Below are positions 18,289 through 26,067 of a stretch of DNA of 64,000 bases, one piece after another. Source of the stretch: an uncultured Bacteroidota bacterium (lineage in GTDB: Bacteria > Bacteroidota > Bacteroidia > Chitinophagales > Chitinophagaceae); NCBI GenBank assembly GCA_903837525.1, contig CAILUU010000023.1, positions 1 through 64,000 on the forward strand. Reading direction: 5' to 3'. The translations under genes were made by a program, and so were the position numbers. Every line of letters starts with the position of its first letter. Within the stretch, counting starts at the first letter, position 1. Below the pieces are notes generated by a model. The model worked only from the letters and a program-made list of their open reading frames with translations. It was not told the DNA's origin and ran no database searches.

Positions 18289-19271
18289 TTTTCTTTAAAA
18301 ATTTTCTTGCCTAAAATTAATGAACTACCTATTATTGCAGGAATAAATAAGTTGATAAACCATATACCAAAAGTAGTACCAATTATTCCTATAATGTTAT
18401 TACTATATAAATTTAACAAGGCTACAGCAAATTTTCCTCGTATACCTAACTCCGCTATAGCTATGGTTGGCACTACTGCCAATACCCAAAACAATACAGT
18501 AATTGCCCAAAAGCCTTGCCAAAAATCTACTTGTACGTTTAACAGTTTAAACATTAAAACATATTGTAAGACGAAAATTATGTATCTAAGGAAAGATAAA
18601 AATAGTAATCTTAACAAAATTTTTACATCAAAATTTTCTAAAATATTAATGTATTTTTCAACTTTTTGTGCAAACGGCAATTTATCAATTAAACGAATTA
18701 ACCAACTTAATTTAAAAAAAAACAAGCTTAAAAAAGTAGTCCCTAAAAAAGAAAATAAGGTAAATGTTCGTAGCCAAATTTTAGATAAACCCATCAACTG
18801 TTCACCATCAACCATTTGGGTAATGATTACAACTAAACCAAGGGTGCCCATTAGCATAGTTATTGTTAATTGTGCAATGCCACCCACCACAGAAAGAGAT
18901 ACCGCTTGCAATCGTTTACCCTCTTGCACAAATAAGACCCTACCAACATACTCACCAATACGGTTAGGTGTATTTAGCGAAAGAGCTACACCGCTTAACA
19001 CCGATTTTATTGCTGTAAAAAATTTAATAGGGTACAACCTATTTATTAAAATTTGCCATTTTCTACTCTCTAGCCCCCAATTACAAAATGCCAAAACTAC
19101 TATTAACCAAAAAAGCGGTGCTTGTTTACCAAAGGGCGCTTGTTTTATTAATAAAATACTATCGTAAATGCCTTGTTGTTGTTTTACTTGATTATATAAA
19201 GAATAAAATAACCATGCTGCTAATAATGGCCCAATTACCCAATTGATTATTATTTTAATACTTTTGTTCAA
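18285..19271 (-). CDS. Lysylphosphatidylglycerol synthase TM-domain (UPF0104-like) protein
   Basis: A 328-residue integral membrane protein with about eight TM helices and the family motif NTPNRIGEYVGRVLFV (about residues 98-113), plus AELGIRGKFAVALL near the end. It matches the flippase-like TM part of MprF and related UPF0104 proteins without a catalytic lysyl-transfer domain, so it may be a lipid flippase; no substrate can be named. It is translationally coupled to the DUF3108 protein downstream. Confidence 0.84.
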   Translation of the reverse strand: MNKSIKIIINWVIGPLLAAWLFYSLYNQVKQQQGIYDSILLIKQAPFGKQAPLFWLIVVLAFCNWGLESRKWQILINRLYPIKFFTAIKSVLSGVALSLNTPNRIGEYVGRVLFVQEGKRLQAVSLSVVGGIAQLTITMLMGTLGLVVIITQMVDGEQLMGLSKIWLRTFTLFSFLGTTFLSLFFFKLSWLIRLIDKLPFAQKVEKYINILENFDVKILLRLLFLSFLRYIIFVLQYVLMFKLLNVQVDFWQGFWAITVLFWVLAVVPTIAIAELGIRGKFAVALLNLYSNNIIGIIGTTFGIWFINLFIPAIIGSSLILGKKIFKEK

Positions 19272-19314
19272 TACACAATGTTAGTATTTTTTTATGACGT
19301 AAAATAGATAGCCA

Positions 19315-19884
19315 TTGCAACAAAAAAAAATCATTATTTTAGGCGTAGACCCCGGTACAATTATTATGGGCTATGGATTGATAGAAATAAAAAATAATAA
19401 ACCCTATTTACTGGAGCTAGGTGTACTTAAACCCGGGAAAGTAAGTGATACATACAAAAAGCTTCAACTTATTTTTAACACAATTAGTGGGTTAATTACA
19501 AAGTATCAGCCAACATCGTTTGCTATTGAGGCTCCCTTTTTTGGTAAAAATGTACAAAGTATGCTAAAACTAGGCAGAGCACAAGGAGTGGCAATTGCGG
19601 CTGCCATGCGCCATGGGTTAGATGTTACCGAATATTCACCCAAAAAAGTAAAACAAAGTGTGACAGGTAATGGCAATGCCGATAAAGAGCAAGTAATGAA
19701 AATGTTACAGCATATTTTACAGTTTACTGAAGATCCAAAACACTATGACGCTACAGATGCTTTGGCTGTAGCAGTTTGCCATCATTTTCAAAACGGACCA
19801 ACAAGCACGGCTACTAAAACAAAAAAAGCAAAAGGTTGGGATGATTTTATAAAGAACAATCCAGAAAAAGTGAAGAAAAAATAA
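19315..19884 (+). CDS. ruvC: Holliday junction resolvase RuvC
   Basis: A 189-residue RuvC nuclease that makes symmetric cuts in Holliday junctions together with RuvAB. The acidic catalytic residues are visible: Asp12 in LGVDPGT, Glu in FAIEAPFFGKN (about residue 73), and the Asp pair in HYDATDALAVAVCH (about 142-152). The length slightly exceeds the usual 160-175 because of a Lys-rich tail. The start is TTG at 19315, since a stop lies two codons upstream and no ATG fits. ruvA and ruvB are not adjacent. Confidence 0.95.
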   Translation: MQQKKIIILGVDPGTIIMGYGLIEIKNNKPYLLELGVLKPGKVSDTYKKLQLIFNTISGLITKYQPTSFAIEAPFFGKNVQSMLKLGRAQGVAIAAAMRHGLDVTEYSPKKVKQSVTGNGNADKEQVMKMLQHILQFTEDPKHYDATDALAVAVCHHFQNGPTSTATKTKKAKGWDDFIKNNPEKVKKK

Positions 19885-20010
19885 TTGATCTGCACATAAA
19901 GTACCCATACCATAAAAATTTTGTAAATAAATTTACACCTCCGACAGTGTACTATCCCTTACCCAACGATAATGCGATTTGCTTAGATTTTTTGCCAACA
20001 TATAAATAAA

Positions 20011-20179
20011 GTTTTAAAAAAAAGAAGAAGTTTTACGGAATGTTTGGGGTAAAGAAGATTATTTTTTAGGCAGAACTATGGATGAGTTTATAACCAAACT
20101 TCGTAAATATGTAAAGGCCGACCGTACGGTTGTTTTAGAAACAATACATGGTGTGGGTTTTAGGTTATTAATAAATTAA
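20011..20179 (+). pseudogene. Remnant of an OmpR/PhoB-type response regulator (C-terminal winged helix)
   Basis: The segment from 20018 to the TAA at 20177-20179 translates as EEVLRNVWGKEDYF, then GRTMDEFITKLRKYVK and VLETIHGVGFRLLIN. This is the C-terminal DNA-binding half of a winged-helix regulator. Upstream the frame meets TAA at 20015; the other frame reads INKVLK up to a run of eight A, consistent with a slippage indel there. The receiver domain is gone. It is about 50 codons of a normal ~230 and runs straight into the convergent HIT gene. The 19885-20010 stretch shows no recognisable coding. Confidence 0.8.
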
Positions 20180-20572
20180 TCATCCTAAATTCGATACAAT
20201 TAACTCCTGTATTTTATTTAATTCTTCAGGAGTAGTTACTAATTTATTTCTAGTAAAATTTAAATCACTTGCACTGTTTATAGGCACTAAGTGCATATGT
20301 GCATGAGGCACTTCTATACCAATTACGCTTATGCCACAGCGTTTACAATCAAATACCTTTTCAATGGCTTTTGCAATGGGTTTTGCAAATACTAGCATTT
20401 CTGCTAAATAATCATCGGGCACATCAAAAATTTTATTTATTTCTAATTTAGGTACAACTAATACATGGCCTATAACAATAGGTTCAATATCTAAAAAAGC
20501 TATAAACTTATCACTTTCCGCTATTTTATTACACGGAATTTCGCCTTTAATTATTTTAGAAAATATAGTCAT
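20180..20572 (-). CDS. HIT-family nucleotide-binding hydrolase
   Basis: A 130-residue histidine-triad protein. The motif HAHMHLVP (HxHxHxx) lies near residue 97, and the N-terminal TIFSKIIKGEIPCNKIAE is the standard HIT beginning. Relatives (HinT/YcfF-like) hydrolyse nucleoside phosphoramidates. The start is the ATG at 20572, the family-typical MTIFSKII; a GTG four codons upstream is possible. It ends next to the pseudogene on the other strand. greA lies upstream on the same strand but is separated by a terminator. Confidence 0.92.
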   Translation of the reverse strand: MTIFSKIIKGEIPCNKIAESDKFIAFLDIEPIVIGHVLVVPKLEINKIFDVPDDYLAEMLVFAKPIAKAIEKVFDCKRCGISVIGIEVPHAHMHLVPINSASDLNFTRNKLVTTPEELNKIQELIVSNLG

Positions 20573-20690
20573 TTTTTTATTCACAAATTAAGCAAATTAA
20601 CCCACAGATTTAAGGCATTTTGTTATACGACTCATGTTAATACTTGCTGAATTAGTTTCTATAAAAATCTACACTCAACGATTGATAAAA

Positions 20691-20722
20691 TAAAAAAGCC
20701 GTTCAAACAAAATGAACGGCTT
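20691..20722 (-). terminator. Intrinsic terminator of greA
   Basis: The stem AAGCCGTTCA (20696-20705)/TGAACGGCTT (20713-20722) is followed on the minus strand by a T-rich run, about 20 nt past the greA stop. Confidence 0.92.
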
Positions 20723-20742
20723 ACAAAAATTATTTTAATCAA

Positions 20743-21216
20743 CTATAATCCAATTCCTTCTACTTTAAACTTAAGCATTCCGGCAGGTACAACAACATCA
20801 ACCTCATCGCCAATAACTTTACCCAATAAACTTTTACCGATTGGCGATGTCACCGATATTTTACTCAACTTTAAATCGGCTTCTTTTTCCGAAACAATTT
20901 GATAGGTTACTTTCTTTTTAGTATTCATATTTAATAAGGATACTTTAGTTAAAATGCTAACCTTGCTGGTATCAATATTTGTCTCGTCCAAAATTCTTGC
21001 GGTTGCAATTACGCCTTCTAAATATTTTATTTTGGCCTCTAGCATACCTTGCGCCTCTTTAGCAGCATCGTATTCTGCATTTTCTTTTAAATCGCCTTTT
21101 TCTCTGGCTTCTCCAATTGCTTTACTTGCAGCAGGTCTATCTACACTTTTCATTAAGTGTAACTCTTCCCTCATTTTTTCAAACGTATCTTTTTTTACAT
21201 AATTTGTTTCTGCCAT
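20743..21216 (-). CDS. greA: Transcription elongation factor GreA
   Basis: A 157-residue GreA. The N-terminal coiled coil carries the tip motif GDLKENAEYDAAKEAQ (about residues 42-57), whose acidic residues enter the RNA polymerase secondary channel and stimulate transcript cleavage. The C-terminal FKBP-like domain contains SPIGKSLLGK (about 126-135). It rescues backtracked polymerase. A -7 box followed at once by a terminator-like hairpin lies in front of the gene. Confidence 0.96.
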   Translation of the reverse strand: MAETNYVKKDTFEKMREELHLMKSVDRPAASKAIGEAREKGDLKENAEYDAAKEAQGMLEAKIKYLEGVIATARILDETNIDTSKVSILTKVSLLNMNTKKKVTYQIVSEKEADLKLSKISVTSPIGKSLLGKVIGDEVDVVVPAGMLKFKVEGIGL

Positions 21217-21236
21217 AAAATTCCTTTTAATAAATC

Positions 21237-21274
21237 AAAAAAATACAACGCCCCGTATTTACCAAGGCGTTGTA
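21237..21274 (-). terminator. Terminator-like hairpin between the dehydrogenase and greA
   Basis: The stem TACAACGCC (21244-21252)/GGCGTTGTA (21266-21274) is followed on the minus strand by seven T. It ends the dehydrogenase transcript, but it also lies downstream of a -7 box (21282-21289), so for greA it could act as an attenuator. Confidence 0.85.
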
Positions 21275-21281
21275 GTTAGTA

Positions 21282-21289
21282 CAAATGTA
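21282..21289 (-). promoter_or_regulatory. Candidate -7 box TACATTTG upstream of greA
   Basis: It is an exact TAnnTTTG match, identical to the scpA box, and placed 7 nt before a terminator-like hairpin. Confidence 0.35.
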
Positions 21290-21297
21290 CAAAAAAA

Positions 21298-22230
21298 TTA
21301 TATACCTAACTTATCTAAAACTACTTTAGCCATTTTGTAAAAAGCTTCATGGCTATAACCTGCAATATGTGGTGTAAGTAAAACCTTGGGGTGTTTAGCT
21401 AAATAAGTAAGTTGCTCATTTTCGATAGGAGTATAGGTAGGTATTTTTTCGTTTTCTAAAACATCTAAAGCTGCTCCACTAATTTTATTTTGCTGTAGTG
21501 CAGTAATTAAAGAAGTTGTTTCTATTACTTCACCTCTTGATGTGTTAATAATTAATGGCTTCGTTTGTAACTGAATAAAAAAATCATTATTTGCCATATG
21601 TTTTGTTTCGGTAGTTAGGGGCAAATGAAAACTGATAACATCGCAATATTTTTTTATTTGCTCTAGGTTGGCTTCTTTAATATGCCCCTCTGCAAACCCA
21701 AACTTATATTTATCGTAGGCTAAAATAGTAACATTAAAAGCCGATAATAATTTTGCAAAAGCACTACCCGTATTTCCGTAGCCAATAATGCCTACTGTTT
21801 TACCAAATAGCTCTGTGCCTCTATTTTCATCTCTTATCCATTCTCCATTGCTAACTTGTTTATTACTAACCGATAGATTGTTGTATATGTTTAACAACAT
21901 TCCCAAAGCATGCTCTGCCACTGCATTGCAATTACCCTCGGGGCTGCTAACACACTTTATACCTTTTGATTCTGCGTAAGCAACATCTATTAATTCCATG
22001 CCACTTCCCAGCCGGGCAATCCATTGTAGTTTGTTGGCGTTATCAATTATTTCTTTGTCTATAGTAAGCCGGGTAGTTACTATTAAACCCACGGCATTAC
22101 TAATTAATAGCTTCAGTTCATTGTGGGGAATTGCCCAATTATACAAAATGATATAACCACTTTGTTGTAATCTATCCAACAAGTATTGATGTACTTTGGC
22201 CGTAACAAGTACAAGTTTATCTGCATTCAT
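21298..22230 (-). CDS. D-isomer-specific 2-hydroxyacid dehydrogenase
   Basis: A 310-residue enzyme of the D-2-hydroxyacid dehydrogenase family, related to phosphoglycerate dehydrogenase. The Rossmann motif [17 protein letters not shown] lies near residue 145, the catalytic Arg in [11 protein letters not shown], the Glu in [13 protein letters not shown] and the His in [13 protein letters not shown]. It would reduce or oxidise a 2-keto/2-hydroxy acid with NAD. No C-terminal ACT domain is present, so identity as SerA is uncertain. It lies upstream of greA on the minus strand with a terminator between. Confidence 0.88.
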   Translation of the reverse strand: MNADKLVLVTAKVHQYLLDRLQQSGYIILYNWAIPHNELKLLISNAVGLIVTTRLTIDKEIIDNANKLQWIARLGSGMELIDVAYAESKGIKCVSSPEGNCNAVAEHALGMLLNIYNNLSVSNKQVSNGEWIRDENRGTELFGKTVGIIGYGNTGSAFAKLLSAFNVTILAYDKYKFGFAEGHIKEANLEQIKKYCDVISFHLPLTTETKHMANNDFFIQLQTKPLIINTSRGEVIETTSLITALQQNKISGAALDVLENEKIPTYTPIENEQLTYLAKHPKVLLTPHIAGYSHEAFYKMAKVVLDKLGI

Positions 22231-22263
22231 TTATGCGCTTTTGAAATAAGACGGAATAAAAGG

Positions 22264-22647
22264 TTACTTAGCTGCAATCATACTAATTTCTACATTTACG
22301 TTTTTGGGTAAACCTTTTACGGCTACTGTTTCTCTTGCAGGAAAATCATCGCTTTCAAAATATTTACCATAAATTTCATTTACCTGGCCAAACAATTCCA
22401 TATCACTCAAAAAAATGGTAGTTTTAACTACGTTACTAAAATCCATGCTAGCCTGTGCTAATATGGCTTTAAGGTTTTGCATTACTTGATGAGCTTCTTC
22501 AATTACATCTAAATTTGCTAACTCCCCGGTATCTGGTTTTAAGGCTATTTGCCCACTAATAAATAACATATTGCCCGCTAATACTGCTTGATTATACGGA
22601 CCAATAGGTGCAGGAGCATTGGTTGTACTAATTATTTCTTTTGCCAT
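22264..22647 (-). CDS. RidA family reactive-intermediate deaminase
   Basis: A 127-residue RidA/YjgF protein that hydrolyses reactive enamine/imine intermediates released by PLP enzymes. Key residues are visible: the GPYNQAV start region, the arginine in FPARETVAVKGLP and the glutamate in NVEISMIAAK. The start is the ATG at 22647, which gives MAKEIISTTNAPAPIGPYNQAV as in the family; a longer upstream frame would cross the promoter. It is divergent from the 3-hydroxyacyl-CoA dehydrogenase-like gene across only 69 nt. Confidence 0.93.
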   Translation of the reverse strand: MAKEIISTTNAPAPIGPYNQAVLAGNMLFISGQIALKPDTGELANLDVIEEAHQVMQNLKAILAQASMDFSNVVKTTIFLSDMELFGQVNEIYGKYFESDDFPARETVAVKGLPKNVNVEISMIAAK

Positions 22648-22670
22648 TTTGTTGATTATTTTTCTAAATG

Positions 22671-22702
22671 CAAATATATCTTTTATCAACCACCTATTTT
22701 TG
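22671..22702. promoter_or_regulatory. Back-to-back -7 boxes for ridA and the HCDH-like gene
   Basis: Minus strand: TATATTTG at 22671-22678, 23 nt before the ridA ATG. Plus strand: TATTTTTG at 22695-22702, 14 nt before the ATG at 22717. Both are exact TAnnTTTG matches. The two promoters must overlap, so their polymerases may interfere. Confidence 0.45.
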
Positions 22703-22716
22703 TAAAAAAGAAAACT

Positions 22717-23325
22717 ATGCAACTTGTTTTTTTAGGAGAAGATGAACAGTGGGAGGAGATATCGAAATCTGTTACTGATAATGAGTGTATTAGAGTACAT
22801 TCTATAACTGATTTTTATGCCCAAGAAGCTGAAATTTATTTATATACAAAAGAAGATTTTATGCAACTTGATTTTGCTAAAATAAATAAACCCTTACTTA
22901 TACATAGTGTTACCCAAACATTAGTACAATTAAATACACCAAAAAATGTGTTGCGTATTAACGGTTGGCCAACTTTTTTACAACGCCCTGTTTGGGAAAT
23001 AGTGGGTACTATTACTCCAAAAATTATTGAAACCTTATCTACCTTTTTACAAAAAAAAATTATTAGTGTGCCCGATGAGGTTGGTTTTGCAACGGCTAAC
23101 ATAGTAAGCATGATAATTAATGAAGCCTATTTTGCCTTGGAGGTTGAAGTAAGCAGTAAAGCAGAAATTGATATTGCTATGAAGCTTGGCACTAATTACC
23201 CTTACGGACCATTTGAGTGGGCTAAAAAAATAGGAGAAAAAAATATTTACAACTTACTAAAAACATTAAGTGTACATCAAAAAAAATACACCCCAAGCAA
23301 CTTACTAAAAAAAGAAGCTGAATAA
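22717..23325 (+). CDS. 3-hydroxyacyl-CoA dehydrogenase-like protein lacking the NAD-binding motif
   Basis: A 202-residue protein. The C-terminal ~85 residues (VPDEVGFATANIVSMIINEAYF, then AMKLGTNYPYGPFEWAKKIG) are a clear 3-hydroxyacyl-CoA dehydrogenase C-terminal domain. The N-terminal ~100 residues are too short for a full Rossmann domain and contain no GxGxxG, although LLIHSVTQTL and RINGWPTFLQRPVWEIVG resemble the end of that domain. It may bind acyl-CoA or act with a partner rather than catalyse alone. The start is the ATG at 22717, just after the -7 box. It is followed 6 nt later by tsaB. Confidence 0.82.
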   Translation: MQLVFLGEDEQWEEISKSVTDNECIRVHSITDFYAQEAEIYLYTKEDFMQLDFAKINKPLLIHSVTQTLVQLNTPKNVLRINGWPTFLQRPVWEIVGTITPKIIETLSTFLQKKIISVPDEVGFATANIVSMIINEAYFALEVEVSSKAEIDIAMKLGTNYPYGPFEWAKKIGEKNIYNLLKTLSVHQKKYTPSNLLKKEAE

Positions 23326-23331
23326 ACTATA

Positions 23332-24027
23332 ATGGCACTTATTTTAACTATAGATACTGCAATTGATAAAGCTTTAGTTTGCTTTAGTAAAAAGGGAAAC
23401 GTTTTGTGTAGTGCTGTTAACGAAAATCAAAAAGAGCATGCAAGTTTTTTACAAGTAGCTATAAAAAATTTGTGTGTTGAATATAATCTTGAATTAAAAA
23501 ATGTAGATGCTGTTGCTGTAACAAGTGGGCCAGGAAGTTATACGGGTTTACGAGTAGGTATGGCAAGTGCAAAGGGATTATGTTATGCATTAAACAAACC
23601 ATTAATTACACTAAGTACCCTAGAGTTATTGGCAATAACTACCATACAATCATCTGCTATTTATGCAAAAAATACAACAGCACTTATTTGCCCTATGATT
23701 GATGCTAGGCGAATGGAAGTATTTACAGCCATTTACAATAAAAATTTAACCCCTATTTTACAGCCTACACCGTTGGTTATTACGGACAGTTTTTTTACCC
23801 AACTGTTAGATGCACAGCCCATTTTATTTGTGGGTAATGGTGCTTTTAAAATAAATAATCTTTACAGCCATTTCAATATTTTAATAGACCAACTAAACAT
23901 TTCAACTACTGCCCTAACAAGCTTATCGTACCAATTTTTTGAAAATCAATGGTTTGCAAACCTTGCATATGCTGTACCTAACTATTTAAAAGAGTTTGAA
24001 GATAATTTAAACAAAATTCCAAAATAA
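23332..24027 (+). CDS. tsaB: tRNA t6A modification protein TsaB
   Basis: A 231-residue TsaB. The N-terminal ILTIDTAIDKALVCF and the TSGPGSYTGLRVGMASAKGLCYAL stretch near residue 65 are diagnostic. It dimerises with TsaD and, with TsaE, transfers threonylcarbamoyl to A37 of ANN-decoding tRNAs. The ASKHA fold is intact, with the usual degenerate C-terminal half. It lies 6 nt after the HCDH-like gene and is probably cotranscribed. tsaD and tsaE are not in the window. Confidence 0.93.
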   Translation: MALILTIDTAIDKALVCFSKKGNVLCSAVNENQKEHASFLQVAIKNLCVEYNLELKNVDAVAVTSGPGSYTGLRVGMASAKGLCYALNKPLITLSTLELLAITTIQSSAIYAKNTTALICPMIDARRMEVFTAIYNKNLTPILQPTPLVITDSFFTQLLDAQPILFVGNGAFKINNLYSHFNILIDQLNISTTALTSLSYQFFENQWFANLAYAVPNYLKEFEDNLNKIPK

Positions 24028-24114
24028 ATGTTATATATTAAAGTATTTTCGTATAAATTTATGAAATAGTTATATATTTATTGTTCAAGCATTCTTTAAA
24101 TTTTTTTTAGTATT

Positions 24115-24465
24115 ATGGTAGAGCCAATCGTAAAAGAACATTCTATGTCCTCAGAAAAACTTGTTTCGGAATCATTATTAAACGTTGATTTTCAGTCAGT
24201 TAAAAAAGCCGCAATGGTATTAAGGGCTTTAAATCACAAACTTCGTCAACAATTATTAAAATTAATAGAAGATGAAAATAAAATTACGGTTACGGAAATT
24301 TATGTAAAACTTAGAATAGAGCAATCTGTTGCTAGTCAACATTTAGCTATTTTACGTAAAGCAGAAATTGTGGTTACAAAAAGAGATGGTAAATTTATTT
24401 ACTACACCGTAAATCACCAGCGTATTGAAGAAATTAACAAATTTGTAAAAGAATTAGTAGGCTAA
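24115..24465 (+). CDS. ArsR-type winged-helix transcriptional regulator
   Basis: A 116-residue protein with a winged helix of the ArsR/SmtB type (recognition helix VASQHLAILRKAEIV; wing TKRDGKFIYYTVN). It contains no cysteine at all, so neither the CxCxxC metal site nor the dithiol switch of BigR/SqrR-like sulfur sensors is present; any effector must bind otherwise. It lies directly upstream of a persulfide dioxygenase-like gene, which often has an ArsR-type regulator nearby, but a terminator separates them. Confidence 0.86.
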   Translation: MVEPIVKEHSMSSEKLVSESLLNVDFQSVKKAAMVLRALNHKLRQQLLKLIEDENKITVTEIYVKLRIEQSVASQHLAILRKAEIVVTKRDGKFIYYTVNHQRIEEINKFVKELVG

Positions 24466-24488
24466 TTTTGTTTTATCTAAAATGTTTT

Positions 24489-24524
24489 AAAAGCGTTTAA
24501 CACTTTAGTTAAACGCTTTTTTTT
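24489..24524 (+). terminator. Intrinsic terminator after the ArsR-type gene
   Basis: The stem AAAAGCGTTTAA (24489-24500)/TTAAACGCTTTT (24509-24520) is followed by more T. It lies between the regulator and the CstB-like gene and makes them separate transcripts. Confidence 0.92.
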
Positions 24525-24549
24525 AACTTTACTTTTTAACAGATTTATT

Positions 24550-25953
24550 ATGATTATAGAACAAATTTATACCAACTGCTTAAGCGAAGCAGCATACTAT
24601 ATTGAAAGCGAAGGTGAAGTAGCCATTATTGATCCGCTAAGAGATACAGATGAATATGTAAAACTTTCGAAAGATAATAATGCCTCTATTAAATATATTT
24701 TTGAAACTCATTTTCATGCCGATTTTGTAAGCGGACATATTGATTTAAGTAAACAAACTGGCGCTCCAATAATTTATGGCCCTAATGCTACTACCAATTT
24801 TGCTGTACACCATGCAAAAGATGGCGAACTCTTTAAACTAGGTAAACTTACCATAGAGGCTGTACATACACCAGGGCATACATTGGAAAGTACGTGTTAT
24901 TTATTAAGAGATGAGAACGATAAGCCCCATGCTATTTTTACTGGAGATACATTATTTGTAGGCGATGTAGGTAGACCAGATTTAAGCAGTGGTAATATGA
25001 CAAGCGAAGAACTTGCCGGTGTAATGTATGATACTATCCAAAATAAATTACTGCCCCTAGCCGATGATATTTTGGTTTACCCGGCACATGGGGCTGGAAG
25101 TAGTTGTGGCAAAAATTTAGGATCCAATACCTTTAGTACCATAGCTGAACAAAAACAAACTAATTATGCACTGCAACCTCAAACTAAAGAGCAATTTATA
25201 AAAGCTGTTACTACTGGGCTTGGGACAGCACCAAAATATTTTGCAATAAATGCTCAAATAAATATGAACGGTTACGAGAGCTTAGTTATTATAAAAGAAA
25301 AAGGATTAACCCCACTAAGTGTAAACGCTTTTAAAAAATTAATAAGTGAAGATGTATTAGTTTTAGATACAAGGCATGCCAGCATATTTACACAAGGCCA
25401 TATACCTACCTCTATTTTTATTGGGTTAGAGGGAAGATTTGCTGAATGGGCTGGTAGTATTTTACCATTTGATAAACCTATAATTTTAGTAACCGAAAAT
25501 GGTAAGGAAGAAGAAACCGTAATACGCCTTAGTCGTGTTGGTTTCGATAAAATGCAGGGGTATTTAAAAGGTGGTTTTGAAGCTTGGCAAGCCGCTGGCG
25601 AAAAAGTAGATATGATTGTTGATGTTGAAGCAGATGAGTTAGCAATGGATATACCACACGATCCTAATTTAGTTGTAGTAGATGTACGTCGAGAAACCGA
25701 ATATGCAGATGGACACCTAAAAGATGCACAAAATTTACCACTGCATGAAATGACAAATGTTGCACATCTTGCCCAATTTAATGATTCCCAGAATTTATAC
25801 ATACACTGTGCAGGTGGATACCGAAGTGTAATTGCTGCTAGCATTTTAAAAAAAGAAGGCATCCATAATTTACGTAATGTATTGGGTGGATGGGCAAAAA
25901 TTAAAGAAGAGAAAAAGCTTAAAATAGAGAAGGATGTGAGTGTGTTGAATTAG
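24550..25953 (+). CDS. CstB-like persulfide dioxygenase/rhodanese fusion
   Basis: A 467-residue protein in three parts. The N-terminal MBL domain has the ETHE1-type iron site (His54, His56, Asp58, His63 in THFHADFVSGH) and GDTLFVGDVGRPDL. A middle rhodanese-like domain (about 265-360) has VTENG where the active-site Cys loop should be, so it is a pseudo-rhodanese. A C-terminal rhodanese has the loop CAGGYR. This order matches CstB of staphylococci, which oxidises persulfides to sulfite and makes thiosulfate during sulfide detoxification. The role is inferred from domain order; no sulfide:quinone reductase is nearby. Confidence 0.9.
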   Translation: MIIEQIYTNCLSEAAYYIESEGEVAIIDPLRDTDEYVKLSKDNNASIKYIFETHFHADFVSGHIDLSKQTGAPIIYGPNATTNFAVHHAKDGELFKLGKLTIEAVHTPGHTLESTCYLLRDENDKPHAIFTGDTLFVGDVGRPDLSSGNMTSEELAGVMYDTIQNKLLPLADDILVYPAHGAGSSCGKNLGSNTFSTIAEQKQTNYALQPQTKEQFIKAVTTGLGTAPKYFAINAQINMNGYESLVIIKEKGLTPLSVNAFKKLISEDVLVLDTRHASIFTQGHIPTSIFIGLEGRFAEWAGSILPFDKPIILVTENGKEEETVIRLSRVGFDKMQGYLKGGFEAWQAAGEKVDMIVDVEADELAMDIPHDPNLVVVDVRRETEYADGHLKDAQNLPLHEMTNVAHLAQFNDSQNLYIHCAGGYRSVIAASILKKEGIHNLRNVLGGWAKIKEEKKLKIEKDVSVLN

Positions 25954-26035
25954 GTTATAGGGCACTAATTTTAAACACTACCTTGGTTTGTGTTAGGGAT
26001 GACAGTCAACACTGTGTATAGATTAATTCCTTTTT

Positions 26036-26050
26036 TTCGTGTGACACGAA
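26036..26050. repeat. Short perfect palindrome between convergent genes
   Basis: TTCGTGT/ACACGAA arms flank one central base. It is preceded on the plus strand by seven T, the wrong side for a plus-strand terminator, and no T run follows on either strand. Its function is unknown. Confidence 0.4.
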
Positions 26051-26067
26051 GGGTTTGTCACTAAAAA

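Noticed and set aside
18307-19167. 286-codon plus-strand frame
   Set aside because: It is antisense to the UPF0104-like membrane protein gene, whose helices and family motif are clear; the plus-strand translation has no domain.
25272-25862. 196-codon minus-strand frame
   Set aside because: It is antisense to the rhodanese domains of the CstB-like gene; composition is typical of a shadow frame.
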